A model generated the notes under the pieces. It did no database searches. It saw only the letters and a program-made list of their open reading frames with translations, and was not told where the DNA came from. The translations under genes were made by a program, and so were the position numbers. From Prorocentrum cordatum (lineage: Eukaryota > Sar > Dinophyceae > Prorocentrales > Prorocentraceae), in the NCBI GenBank assembly GCA_963575745.1, contig CAUYUJ010003944.1:1-64000 (forward strand): a stretch of 64,000 nucleotides of DNA, in the 5' to 3' direction. Each line of letters begins with the position of its first letter. Within the stretch, counting starts at the first letter, position 1. Shown here piece by piece: positions 40,365-50,730 of the stretch.

Positions 40365-40640
40365 CCACACTTTAGCGTCTCGCCCGCCCGACCCGACCCG
40401 CCCGTTAGGGTCCGCCCGACGCGACCCCACCCGTCCCGCCCGTTAGGGTCCACCCGCCCGACCCGACCCGCCCGTCAGGGTTCACGCGTGCTCTCGAGCG
40501 CGCCTTACACTTTAGTGTCCCGCCCGCCCGACCCGATCCGCCCGTTAAGGTCCGCCCGACCCGACCCGCCTCGTCCCTCCCGTTAGGGTCCGCCCGCCCG
40601 ACCCGACCCGCCCGTTGGAGCCCGCGCCCATCCCCAGCGA
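40365..40640 (+). repeat. GC-rich satellite, continuation after the LINE
   Basis: Same unit as 36,420-37,545: CACACTTTAGCGTC, CGCCCGACCCGACCCGCC, GTTAGGGTCCGCCCG. Confidence 0.9.
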
Positions 40641-42274
40641 AAGCCAACCCCGGCAAACAACATCCGTGCCCTCCCCCCACCCCCCTCTGCTCGTGGCTGA
40701 GCCTGGGCGGGTCGGCGGAAGGCGCGGCCCGCCCCCCAGAACGTCCGGGAACCTCCTCACAGAGGAATCCCGGAAGGTTTCATGCTTCTGTTCGCGATTC
40801 TCGTCGTTTTCCCAGCCTCGAGATACTTTCCAGCAGCTGCGCCTCGTCGAGGGCGCTCTCGGAAATGCCGAAAGGCTTCCAAACGGCCATCGGAGAGCCG
40901 AATTCTGCCCCGAAAGCTAACACGTAAGAGTGACCTTGGGCAAGAGTGGCCATTGGTGCGCGGCTTTTTGGGGGCTGCGGGGGGACCGAACACAAGCGCG
41001 CAGGACGATACTATCATATCGCGTTCGGCGATCGGGGACCCCAAATGGGCCCGCACCAGAGGTCACTCCAGCGAAGGGCTCCTCTTACGCCGAATCGATG
41101 CATCCCGATGCCCGATCCGTCGGTGGATCCGCAGGGCCGGCGGCCAGATTGAATGCCGATCGAGACCCCATCAAGGGCCCCCGATGGACCGCCCTGGTCC
41201 CGATCCATCGATGGATCGGCCAGGCCGGTACTCCTGGTCGAGCCCCTGTCGGTGGATCCATACAGGGCCGCTCGGCGCCCCGCATGCACCAGCGGTTTCC
41301 CACGTACTCGAAGATGCAGTGCACCCTGCCGGCCCAGGAGAGCGGAAAATGAGGAAGGGGAAAGCGGATGGGCGGAGGAGGAGGAGGAGGAGGAGGACGA
41401 AGGACGACGACAAGGGGAGGAGGAGAAGAAGGTGATGGAAAGGTGGAAAGGAAACGGAGCAAGGGAAGGGCAGATAGAGAGGAGGAACGTTGTGCAGGCG
41501 AAAGGGGGGAACCACCATGCGGGCGGTGCGACACTGCGCGAGCGAGCAAGCAGCATTGATCGCAGTGGATGCTGGCCTCTGGACAGGGTGGAAACCAACG
41601 GTGACCAAGCCAAGGCGATGTGAGCAAGGCCACTTGGCGAAGAACGAAGAGGTCGCGCGCTGAGGTTGAGGGGAACGATCAGCTACGGCGACCGCGACGG
41701 AGGTCTCTGGAGGTCTCCCGAGGGTCCAGGAAGCCCAGGAAGGTCCAGCCCCGTCTGAAAAACATCGAACATTGAATCTCGATCGACGGGGACGGCGAAG
41801 ACGACGAGGAGACACCAGAACGCAAGGTGCCAGGCCGATGGATTGTGTGATGCGGATAGTTCGTCGCGGGCAATTGTTCGCCTCGGCAGAAATCAGAAAT
41901 GCGCCGGAGCCTGTGCTCCCACCGTGCAAGGACGATGAAACCTCCCTGGGAATCAACTCTTCGCTGGTCGACTTGAACTGTTTGCCTCACCGGCCCACAA
42001 CCCAGCGACCACAAACAGCAACCAAGGCCGCAGCCTTCCGCCCCTGATTGCCCGCTTCCGTTCTGAATAAACGTAGGGCATGCAGATGCCCACAAACGAT
42101 ATGAGCATGGTGCCTCTCCAGAAGACAGAGGCCGAGTCACACACTTGAGCCTTGATTGCTTGTCTGCCTGTACGTAGACTGCCGTGGGAGCTATGACTCA
42201 GGCGTGCTCCAAGTTGCAGCGTCTAACAACAATCAGTACGACGATGTGGCAAACGGAGTATCTGAATACATATT
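40641..42274. other. Anonymous DNA, no gene recognised
   Basis: About 1.6 kb. GATCCATCGATGGATC and related GGATC palindromic words recur at 41,090-41,270; a GGA tract lies at 41,370-41,425. Frames are unfamiliar. A short minus-strand frame at 42,144-41,953 begins with a hydrophobic ATG-led stretch (MCDSASVFWRGTMLISFVGI), but nothing supports it further. Confidence 0.4.
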
Positions 42275-42422
42275 TATGTATGCTCACCGATGTGCTTGAC
42301 GGGCCAGATGGTTTTTCTCGCCAGCAGGGTTCGATCTGTGTGCTGATCTCGCCAAGAGTCTCGACGCCAGAGTACACGCACACGTACCTTTACACTCAGG
42401 GCAGCCGGTTGCCCAGCTCACC
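42275..42422 (-). repeat. Split direct repeat B2
   Basis: 148 bp, from TATGTATGCTCACCG to TTGCCCAGCTCACC. Identical to B1 except for two positions near 42,375-42,388. Confidence 0.92.
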
Positions 42423-42551
42423 TAAGCAGATATTGCACAGCACGCGGGACGCGTGGACTTCTTGTCCTTAAAAGGCGGCAAAAAGAGGGTGGTTTGGGGT
42501 GGCAGAACGCATAGCGGACGGAGACCGTGGGAAGCTTCAGCACAGACATTT

Positions 42552-42615
42552 AAGGAGACGGCCCTTCCTGACATCCCGAGGCAGACAAACCACATGTAAA
42601 CAAAGGAGTATGTAT
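42552..42615 (-). repeat. Split direct repeat A2
   Basis: AAGGAGACGGCCCTTCCTGA...ATGTAAACAAAGGAGTATGT-AT, 64 bp. Nearly identical to A1 with one indel and about three substitutions. It overlaps B1 by the 7 bp TATGTAT. Confidence 0.9.
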
Positions 42616-42756
42616 GCTCACCGATGTGCTTGACGGGCCAGATGGTTTTTCTCGCCAGCAGGGTTCGATCTGTGTGCTGATCTCGCCAAGAGTCTCGACG
42701 CCAGAGTACGCGCACACGCACCTTTACACTCAGGGCAGCCGGTTGCCCAGCTCACC
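42609..42756 (-). repeat. Split direct repeat B1
   Basis: 148 bp copy of 42,275-42,422, abutting A2, as in B1-A2-B2 structures. Confidence 0.92.
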
Positions 42757-42827
42757 AAAGACGCCTTTTCCAGCCAAAAATAAAAACTGGCATGCCGTAT
42801 CAAGCCCACAACCCAAAACGCAGCAAG

Positions 42828-43560
42828 CTAAACCACTGACGTACACTGAAGATTCGAGAGGATAGTACTCGCATATGCCTTGAGGATCCCAACGCACAAC
42901 TTCCGGGGGTACGGCTCGGCGATTTTTGTACGATGCACGTGATTATCATCATGACCCTGGAGGCAGGTATGGGGTTTGCCGGTGAAGTCACAGACTTTGG
43001 TACCGTGGCACTTGAAGGGGAGGTGAGAGAGGACAACGTTGGCCGACACGAACCTGGTCCTCTTCCTCCAGGGCATGCCGCAGGCACAATAATCTAGAAC
43101 GGCAACGTCTACATCTGAATATTTCAGGATCTGAGACCAGGCGGGCATTGACCACAATCGGCTCGCATGAGGGTTCTCGATAGTAACTGGAACCATCATC
43201 GTACGAGCCAAACGAAAGAAACCAGCGGAGATGGAGCTCAACTCGTTGGCCTCCTGGACCCTGGACAGGACGTGGCCCGAGAGACCTGGAACTCCACCAG
43301 GGTATTGCCTAGACCTCCAGCCCCCCCGGTTTGCCATCGAAAAAAATGGTGCACGGGGTCCCGAGCCACAGGGCCCTCGCCAGTTTCGAGCGAATCCAGC
43401 CGCGGACGAGGCGGGCCAAGGCCCGATTCGTAAGATCGTGGGCGGGCCCGTGTCGGATATCGATGGCAAACACAGGTATACGTCGGAGGCCAGGGGTCGA
43501 ACGCCAGGCCGATGACCCGCGAGCCTGGCCAGCAAACAGCTCTAGTGCAAACCCTTCCTC
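42828..43560 (-). pseudogene. Cytosine-methyltransferase-like domain of the YR element
   Basis: The upstream frame (ending 43,309) has FALELFAGQARGSSAW (like the DxFAG motif I), VFAIDIRHGPAHDLT (motif II-like acidic position) and LWLGTPCTIF (motif IV-like, PC). The frame then shifts at the A7 run at 43,340-43,346. The rest continues in the 43,535-42,828 frame with YPGGVPGLSGHVLSRVQEAN, VTIENPHASRLW (motif VI-like, EN), CACGMPWRKRTRFVSANVV and AEPYPRKLCVGI. The series LFAG/PC/EN matches C5-methyltransferase organisation, but the catalytic Cys context (TPCT) is atypical, so activity is unproven. The reading frame is broken, so this copy is dead. Confidence 0.7.
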
Positions 43561-44882
43561 CGGAGCAACGAGCAGGCTCGGGATGGCGCGAAGATCATGG
43601 GCGACAGTCGCTCGGCACACTCCGCGGCGGCCTCCTGCACGGGAACGTCGAAGCGCTGCAGCTGCTCGTTCAGGCGGCCGGCCTTGACGTGCCGGTGGAG
43701 GGGCGCGTCCGATTGCCACCGGCCGCGCTTCTTCACCCCGGTCGTGTCGCGCCCGCCGCCGAGAATCTCGTGGCCGGCGCCCCCGTGCCTGAGCTGGCGC
43801 AGGGAGATCGGCGCCAGCGCGGACAGCGGCAGCGCGTTCGCGGCCTGCTGGAACTGGCCGCGCCACTGCGCGTAGGTCAGGCCGACGATCGGGTCGTCGG
43901 GACCCCGGCGGCTCATGATCACCTCGAGGACCTGGTGGACCCACGCGAACTCCACGCTGTCGTGCAACAGGCTCTCGTCGAACACGGCAGTCTTGCTCGG
44001 CACGCCGCCCTCGATCGGGTTGAGCAGGAGGCTCCACTTCCGCAAGGCGGCCGGGCCGCCGCGGGGCGGCGCGACGAGGTCCCGGCAGCGGAGCCTCAGC
44101 AGCTCCGATGGGCGGCAGTAGAACACGAAGTTCAAGAGCGTCATCCAGGCCGCCTCGGTCAGGCCCAGGGCCAGCAGCTTGGTGCTGATCAGCGCCACCA
44201 CCGTCCACGGCAAGGCTTGAAGTCGCGCCCGGGACGGCGCGAGCTTCCCGAAGCCCTTCAGGGCCCGGCGTGCCCGAGGGAGCTCCGGGGTCCGCCGAGT
44301 CACACGAGGATCGCAGAACACGAGTGCCGCCAGCAACGCCGACGCGTGGTCCACCACCTCGCCGTTGAAGAAGAGGTCGTGGAAGTACGCCACCACCGCG
44401 TGGTCGAGCTCGGCCAGCGTTGCCGTGGGGAGGCCCAGGGCAGTCGTCCAGTTGGCGAAGGTCTGAACCATCTCGCGGTACCGTACCTGCTGGGCCGGCC
44501 GCGCCACGCTCCGCTCCAACAGCGAGTGCCCCGGGGTCCCCGTCAAGGCCTCCCGCGGGTGCTGGCGAGCCAGAGCGCGACGGCGATCCTCGCGCCGGGC
44601 GCTCTCCAGCGCCGGCCGGCTGAGCACGCCGCGAGGTGCCCGGGCGCGTGCGGAGCTCGCCACCTGCGCGGCCCCCTTCGACCGGGCAGAGACAGCCGCC
44701 GGCCAGCGCCGCGCCACGGCTCGGGACGCCAGAGCCGGGTAAGGCACGCCCGTCCTGGCTGTCGGAGTCCACGCCGCCAGAGGGGCCGAGGCCGGCGAAG
44801 GCGCCCCCGAGGGCGCGGCCGGCGGAGCGGACGCGACGCTCGCGGGCGGTTCAAGCGGCCGCGCTCCAGGCCACAGGAGCAT
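43542..44882 (-). pseudogene. Tyrosine recombinase of the YR element, nucleophile Tyr replaced by His
   Basis: Residues near RSVARPAQQVRYREMVQTFA start the N-terminal helical region, followed by AVVAYFHDLFFNGEV and RRALKGFGKLAPSRARLQAL. The catalytic part has NFVFYCRPSELLRLRCRDL (first Arg), WSLLLNPIEGGVPSKTAVFD, ISLRQLRHGGAGHEIL (second Arg box) and VKKRGRWQSDAPLHRHVKAG. Relatives read RRYxK where this copy reads HRHVK, so the codon at 43,691-43,689 is CAC (His) where TAC (Tyr) is expected. A frameshift near 43,590 separates it from the methyltransferase-like domain and another near 44,880 from RNase H. In intact elements this enzyme integrates a circular DNA intermediate. Confidence 0.85.
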
Positions 44883-45357
44883 CCGCGCGCCGCGGCGGAG
44901 CTGGGACCAGGGCCTCGAGCCCGGGCGGGGGCCCAGGCAGGCGAGTGCTGGCCGGCGCTCGAGCCGGGCGCACGTTGCGGGACGGGGGGTCGCTGTGCTC
45001 AGACGGGACCCACCGCCACGTGTGGTAAGAGAAGGACGCGAGGGCCAGCGCGGCGCGCTGCCGGCAGATCCGCATCATCCCCCTGGCCGAGGACCGCCCC
45101 TTTGTCACTGCCAGAATAGGTGCCATAGAACCCCCGCGATGAAGGTGCCGCCGGCCAAACGAGGCTAACGATCGGGTGCATCGCTTGGTAGACCAGACCA
45201 TAGCCCGACCTTCACGGCAAACCTGAGGCTCGGAGCGGGCCCATGACCGGGAGGTCACGAGGCGCCACCCCCCATCCCAAAGGCGACGAGCCAGAAGGAC
45301 GCCCCGCAGAAAGACCCCCAGAACGTTCAGGAGCAGCCTCCCCGGAAGGTTCGGCAC
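44851..45357 (-). pseudogene. RNase H-like domain of the YR element
   Basis: The frame contains GRAMVWSTKRCTRSLASFG, a degenerate GGSMAPILAVTKGRSSARGM (relatives have a DN/DS catalytic position here), ICRQRAALALASFSYHTWRW and VPSEHSDPPSRN, matching the order of the RNase H region in this element family (WxxSExNxADxPSR). It is in a different frame from the RT, which stops at 45,489, and from the recombinase. Some acidic residues expected in the active site are not visible. Confidence 0.65.
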
Positions 45358-45488
45358 AGAACGCGCGCGGCCCTCCGGAGGGCGCGCCGCCGGGCAGAAG
45401 CGAATCCGGCCGCGGCGACGAGGCCGGGGGAGCGTGGTAGCCCCCGAGGAGGGCGGCCAACAGCGCGGAATCCCGGGGACACCAACCC

Positions 45489-46890
45489 TTAATTTTCTTC
45501 ATCCCGCGTGAACCTCCAGCGTTCGTTGAGCTTGCCTAAGTCCGCGACGACGCGGGGGTCCAGGTCCTGGATACAAGCGCTCATGCCCCAACTAGAAGCG
45601 TCCACGACTGATACCTCGGAGGCCCATGGGGCAGACAAGTCACGCGAGGCGAGGACGATGAGGCGGCTGGCCCCCGTGAATTCTCTTTTCACCGAGGGCC
45701 AGAGTGGCACCGCAGAGTCACCAGCATGTTCTATAAACGAGTAGGCGGCGTTGAACACGCACAAGAGCTCGCGCCTAACCAGGGCGCGGGTGGTAAAGTG
45801 GGACACGAGGATCTCGACAGTCTTTCCTGAAGCGCACTTCCGACGAGCGAACTCCTGAAACCCAAGACGAAGCTTCCAGCAGGTAGCCGGGTTGACCCCG
45901 ACCTCGGCCGAGTCGTCCGAGAAAGTCCACCCCAGGGTAGTTCCTCCCCTCGTGTCCTCCACCGGGTGCACGGGCGGACGGGCGCGCGCGAGCTCCGAGG
46001 AGACGGCGCGGGCAGCATCTCCGGCGGCCTGCTGACACTGACTGAGAGCGATAAAGTTATCGACGTACTCTGTGTGGATCAACGGCGTCAAGGGCGGGGC
46101 CGGACGTCCGTTGAATAGGGCATTCGCCTCTTCGATGCCCGGGGCCCGCCTCGAGAGGATCTCCAGGGCATGCTGCATTAGCCACAGTGAGAGCTTCCAA
46201 CCCATAGGGATCGCGGTGAAGAGGGGGGCGATGTAGGTATTGGGGGCCACCGGGGCCCCATTCACATCTGAAGCTCCAACCTGTCCAGCACGGATCCTGG
46301 GAAGACCGAAGAACTCCTGGAGACCCTCAGGCAAGGCAACGTTGTAAAATGCGTTGGCCACATCGACGCCGCCGACGCAGATAGGATCGCTAGAGTCAGA
46401 TATGGATGCGAACGAGGACCCACTCGCCAAGTGAACGGCATCGGAGTCGTCGAACCAGCAACTCGAGATACGACCATCAATGATGACCCGAAGCTTCCCT
46501 GACTTCTTAAACACGGCGAAGATCCCAACCGTCGCTTTGCATTCTAATCCCCACGCCGCCAGGCCGGCCTCTCGGAGCCGCTCTAGGACCGAGGCGTACA
46601 GGCGAGGAGAGCGTCTGAGAGCAGGGTCTATATAGGGCCTAGAGAGGCCATCACGGGCCATCTTTTCGCGCGCAAGGCGCTCAGGTAAAATATTGCCATT
46701 CAGCTTTTCGACCGAGGTTTCACCCTCGGGACCGAGCAAATCACCTGGGGGCTCCGGAAAACTACCAGGGGACGGGAGGTCCAGGAGGCAGACATTGTCT
46801 GGGCCGATCGGCGCCAGGGTGGCCGGCGCACCACCGTATGAGCGCCAGGCGCAGAGCTCACTGAGTGCTCCCGCGCCGGAGAGCCCTGGG
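45489..46890 (-). pseudogene. Reverse transcriptase of the YR element
   Basis: The longest intact part of the element (46,890 to the stop at 45,489). Order: ALSELCAWRSYGGAPATL, LYASVLERLREAGLAAW, VGIFAVFKKSGKLRVIID (fingers), CVGGVDVANAFYNVALPEGL (motif A, catalytic Asp near 46,364), AIPMGWKLSLWLMQHA, HTEYVDNFIALSQC (motif C at 46,067-46,056, YVDN rather than YxDD), GGTTLGWTF and SEVSVVDASSWGM (start of the connection/RNase H). YVDN looks characteristic of this dinoflagellate group rather than a defect of this copy. The upstream part lies in another frame because of the C9 run at 46,887-46,895. Confidence 0.87.
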
Positions 46891-47259
46891 GGGGGGCCCT
46901 AAGCGATCCACAGCGCGACGAATGAGACGACGCGCCTCGAGCCGAGCCGCACTGGGAGAGCATGACCCTACCCTCGGGGGCCCGCTTGTAAAAAATTGAT
47001 TCAAACTCGAGGCAACCGATTCCGCAAAACGAGCCGAGTGGGCCTGACGGAGGTGGCGACGACGAGTCGGCCGAGAAAAAGCTGACGAGTCGGGACCCGG
47101 CTCGCGCAAGCAGGAGAGAGGCAGAGGAAGGAGGTCGCGCTGCCGATCAGCACAGGCTTCACTCAGCATCGCGCCCTCGAAAGGGGGGCCGCGTATCGCC
47201 GCGGTGAGCGGCCTCTCGATCTGGCACCAGGCTAGAGGCTTCACCCGGGCCGTGCTGCA
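46888..47259 (-). pseudogene. Pol N-terminal linker of the YR element
   Basis: In frame with the Gag-like ORF and separated from it only by the TGA at 47,262-47,260. Contains RQRDLLPLPLSCLREP and AESVASSLNQF, then RRAVDRLGPPP, where the frame shifts at a run of nine C (minus strand) into the RT frame. It corresponds to the variable region between Gag and RT. Confidence 0.65.
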
Positions 47260-48560
47260 TCATCTTTGCTTCTTGAGGAGCGCCGCGCGCTCCTCCTTGG
47301 CTTTCCGAACTTGCTTCAAAATCGCGGCATCCTTTTCTACTTCACGAGCCACGTGATCCAGCAAAGCCGGACACACCATGGCCGAACCCGTGTCCTTGTT
47401 GAGGCCGGAGAAACTGGCCGCCTCATCCATGAGGCCGACGAACGTCGCCGTCGAAGCGTTGGGCTTCCTGTCCTTCCCTGCCTTCTCGGCGGCCCCCATG
47501 GAGTCCATCCAATAGACGTACTCAGAGAGCTGAGCCTTGCGCATGAGCGACTCGATGCCCGCCATATCGCAGATATTCACACCGTCGTACACGGCAGCCT
47601 CCTCCAGCACGCGCAGCGCGGTGCCGTGGATCTCCACCCCCCACGAGTCTGGCTTCAGCCCGAACACGCTCACGAACTGCCGATGGTGCGCCACGGGTGC
47701 AGTCGAACGCCTGTCGAGCCACTCCGCACACCACTTCACCGTGCGAGGCCCTGGCACCGTCCACGAGGGGTAGGCGGTCTCCACGAGCTCCTTGCACACG
47801 TCGCTCCAGCCGCCGCGAGGCCGGGCCAAGACGTAGGCCGAGCCGTCCAAGATGCGCGGGTCCCGCACAGCCTCCAAGGCCGCGTACTCCGTCGCGTCCA
47901 TGGCCTGGATGTTCCTGACGACGACGCTGAGTCCGCCGGGCGCCTGCATGATGGCGAGCTCGCCGTGCACGATGGCGTTCGCCAGGAGCGCGACTGGATC
48001 ACCACGCTTGGCGAAGGTCGTGCAACCGCGACCCATTGGGCGGCGGCTGCGCCGGCGACACCAGCCACGGGCGCCGGCGGTGCCGCGCCGGCCGCAGCCG
48101 CGGGCTGGGCGCCGGGCGCGGCACCTGCCGCCGCGGGCGCGCCAGCGGGGCCGCCTCCCGCGGCGAGGGGCACCAAGCATCCGGCAGCAGGAGCCGCGAA
48201 GGCCTGCCCGACCGCGGCCGCCTCGGCCGCGAGCACCGCCGCCGCGTAGGTCTCGCCCGCAGTGTCGAAGGCGGTCACCTCCGCAGCTGTCGGGGCCCGC
48301 CTGGACCGGTAACTGTCCGCCGCCGCGATGCCAGGAGGCCGACCGCGGCCTGAGCAGAAGCGGACCGCGGCAATGTCGGCGGACTGGCCCGAGTAGTCCT
48401 CGTCGTACACGTCGCCATCTGGAGTACATATGACGAGCCTCAGAGGCTCAACCGGATTCGGTGCCCGCGACCGCAAGTGACCCAACACCAGACGCTGATG
48501 CCAGAGCCGGTCGCCGGCGTAGAGCACCCACGCCCACCGATCCGGCTGCAGCGACGACAT
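47260..48560 (-). pseudogene. Gag-like ORF of the YR element, one internal frameshift
   Basis: The ATG at 48,560 starts MSSLQPDRWAWVLYAGDRLW and continues with RLVICTPDGDVYDEDYSG and an Ala/Pro-rich linker to QWVAVA near 48,020. The rest is in a second frame: TTFAKRGDPVALLANAIVHG, YPSWTVPGPRTVKWCAEWLD, AVYDGVNICDMAGIESLMRK, MVCPALLDHVAREVEKDAAI and KAKEERAALLKKQR, ending at TGA 47,260. The YDGVN...ESLMRK block and the Lys-rich C terminus match the capsid-like protein of this dinoflagellate element family. Repairing one frameshift around 48,020-48,040 would restore a continuous ORF of about 430 codons. Confidence 0.8.
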
Positions 48561-48927
48561 CGGGCTCCGGGGCCTTGCGGCGCGGCGTCACGAACTGGAT
48601 GAGGCTGCGGGCGGCGCAGCTGTTCAGGCTGCCGAGCACGAGGCTGCACACGACGGCCAGGGCCACCCACCACAGGCTGACCGGGTCCAGGGCGATCTCA
48701 GCAGCCCCCGGGGCGCCTCGCTCACCGGGCACTCGGCCTGCACAGGAGCCGGAGCACCCGGACAGGCGGGGCACGGCGCGCACGCCGGGCAAGGGTGAGT
48801 CGCCGGGCAGCTAGGGCACGCCGGGCAAGGCGGTGCCGACGGGCAGTGAGAAAGGTAGGATACAGTGATCTGGGAAGCGTATCCAAGATAGGGGGAGAGC
48901 GCTGCGAGCATGGCCGTGGGCCTGTTC

Positions 48928-48990
48928 AAGGAGACGGCCCTTCCTGACATCCCGAGCAGAACAACCACATGTAAACAAAGGAATATGTAT
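48928..48990 (-). repeat. Split direct repeat A1 (5' end of the YR element)
   Basis: 63 bp matching 42,552-42,615 in the same orientation, starting AAGGAGACGGCCCTTCCTGA and ending AAAGGAATATGTAT. Confidence 0.9.
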
Positions 48991-49589
48991 ATACAATACA
49001 CACATCCATACCCCAACACTTTGTTAAACGCCGATCTAGGACGGTGGTAAAACACAGAGGCGTCTACTTGAAGTTCGCCCGGTTGCGTTAGCAATTTCGC
49101 GTAGCTCGACAAGCTTTCTGAGTCTGTGGAGCGTAAGCTCCGATGTGGGATCTGATAGTTATTCTGTAACATTCGGATCGGCCCAGCCGCATGGCAACTT
49201 CCTGAATCCTTGCAGCGACCGCCAGATCCGCGCTGGGAAATCCAGGGGCCTGAGCGCATTTCCGACTCAAGCGCGCCCTCTCATCAAACCCATCCCCTCC
49301 AATGGCGACGAACCTTCGAAACGATGAGGGGATTTTTTTTCATTATTCCGGGAAGCGGCTGTTACCCGGGGGGGGGGGGGGGCAACGGGTAACCGCAACG
49401 GAGGCCGCGGCGGGCGCCTGCCCGAGTGCGCCCGCGCCCTCGGCACATCAATTGCCTGCGCGCGCTGCGATCCCTGCGCACGCGACAATGCCACGAGATA
49501 GATGGGTATAGATAGCTGCAAGAAGGTCTACCTAACTAGTACACAAAAGACAGCGCCAAACGCCTTCGTGCAGGACAGCGCCGCCCGAG
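48991..49589. other. Anonymous DNA, nothing seen
   Basis: Mixed composition with a G-run at 49,368-49,382; no gene-like frame. Confidence 0.4.
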
Positions 49590-50010
49590 TGCACCGCAAT
49601 GCTTCGATGCACCACAGCAGCCGCGTGCACAACGCCACCACGTCGCCCATGTGCGCCGCAAGATCCGTGCATACCGCAGCAACCGCGTGCGCAACAGCGC
49701 TTGAGTGCACCACACTGCTTGCGTGCACCAGAGCACTTGTGTACACGGGAGCTCCTGCGTGCACCACAGCAACCATGTGCACCATTGCGCCTGCGCGCGC
49801 CACAATGCTTCCGTGCACCACAACGCCTGTCTACAACAAAACGTGCCAACGGGCACATCAGTAGCTTGCGAAGCCTTTTTTGCCGGGCCCGCCACAAACC
49901 GCGGAAGCCCTCACCACGTCGCCCGTGTACACCGCAACGTTTTTGTATAGTGCAACAGCCGTGTGCGCCACAACGCCTGTGTGCACCACATTGTCTCCTC
50001 CTCTTGCTCC
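49590..50010 (+). repeat. GTGCACCACAACGCCTGC-type 18-21-bp tandem repeat
   Basis: About 20 degenerate units. The period favours open frames rich in Cys/His/Thr on both strands, but there is no domain pattern. A related cluster lies at 50,530-50,730. Confidence 0.8.
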
Positions 50011-50529
50011 TCCTGCGTCTGGTCCTCCTCCCCCTCCCCCGCCTCCTCCTCCCCCGCCGCTTTGCGGGGCTCGCCGCGGACTAAGGAAGGCCTCAACGAT
50101 GGCCGCGGCCTTCGTGCTGGGGAGAGGGAATACGGAGCGGGAGGAGGAGGGCAACGTGGGATACGGAGCGGGAGGGGGGGACACATAACTCCCAAAAACA
50201 AAGCTTGCACTCGGGCGCAGCTTTTGCACTGTTGTTATTTGGGGCCCGCTCGCGCTAACGTGCTGCTGGATCCAAACTGCATGGGGAATGCTTGAGCGTG
50301 AACAATCAGGCCCCGAGGGGAACGGGCTCTGGACCGACGACGTCTCAGATCACGGGTCGAATGGCGGCCCGGGGGCGCCAGCAGGGCCAATTCGATACCC
50401 ACACATGTTTTTGTTCGCGGCCCCAGGACCTGCGAAAGAACCGGAGTGCAAAACCAGAGTTCCACTAGTAGGAAGAGCAGGGGAAGAGAACATAGGGATG
50501 TAGACGTAAACCACACTAGTCTGCGCACT
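50011..50529. other. Spacer, nothing seen
   Basis: Includes a C/T-rich patch at 50,005-50,055; no recognisable gene. Confidence 0.4.
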
Positions 50530-50730
50530 GCAACAGCCTGCAGGCGCCACAACAGGCAGGTGAGCACCGAAACATGCCTTTTAGCACGACGCCATGCCTG
50601 TGAATTCGGCGCCGCAACTGGTGGGGCACCTGCGAACGCCACAACACGTTTGTGAGCACCACACATGCCTTTCAGCACCACGCCATGCCTGTAAGCACAG
50701 CGCCAGACCTGCTGAGAGGAGGGGGGTCCG
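50530..50730 (+). repeat. GCACCACGCCATGCCTGTAA-type tandem repeat
   Basis: About nine units related to 49,590-50,010 (GTGAGCACCGAAACATGCC, CAGCACCACGCCATGCC). Confidence 0.7.

Larger units (their letters stand above)
42275..48990 (-). mobile_element. Tyrosine-recombinase retrotransposon with split direct repeats (DIRS order)
   Basis: Read 5' to 3' on the minus strand: repeat A1 (48,990-48,928), Gag, RT, RNase H, tyrosine recombinase, a methyltransferase-like domain, then B1 (42,756-42,609), A2 (42,615-42,552) and B2 (42,422-42,275). The A1-ORF-B1-A2-B2 layout is that of split-direct-repeat members of the DIRS order (PAT/Ngaro type). The proteins resemble an abundant dinoflagellate element family. 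The two B copies differ at about 2 of 148 positions. The coding region has at least five frame breaks plus an in-frame TGA. The methyltransferase-like domain after the recombinase is unusual compared with classical DIRS elements. Confidence 0.88.

Noticed and set aside
49590-50010. Cys/His-rich ORFs suggestive of zinc fingers
   Set aside because: Cys and His follow from GTGCAC-type repeat units; spacing is irregular and no finger pattern is kept.
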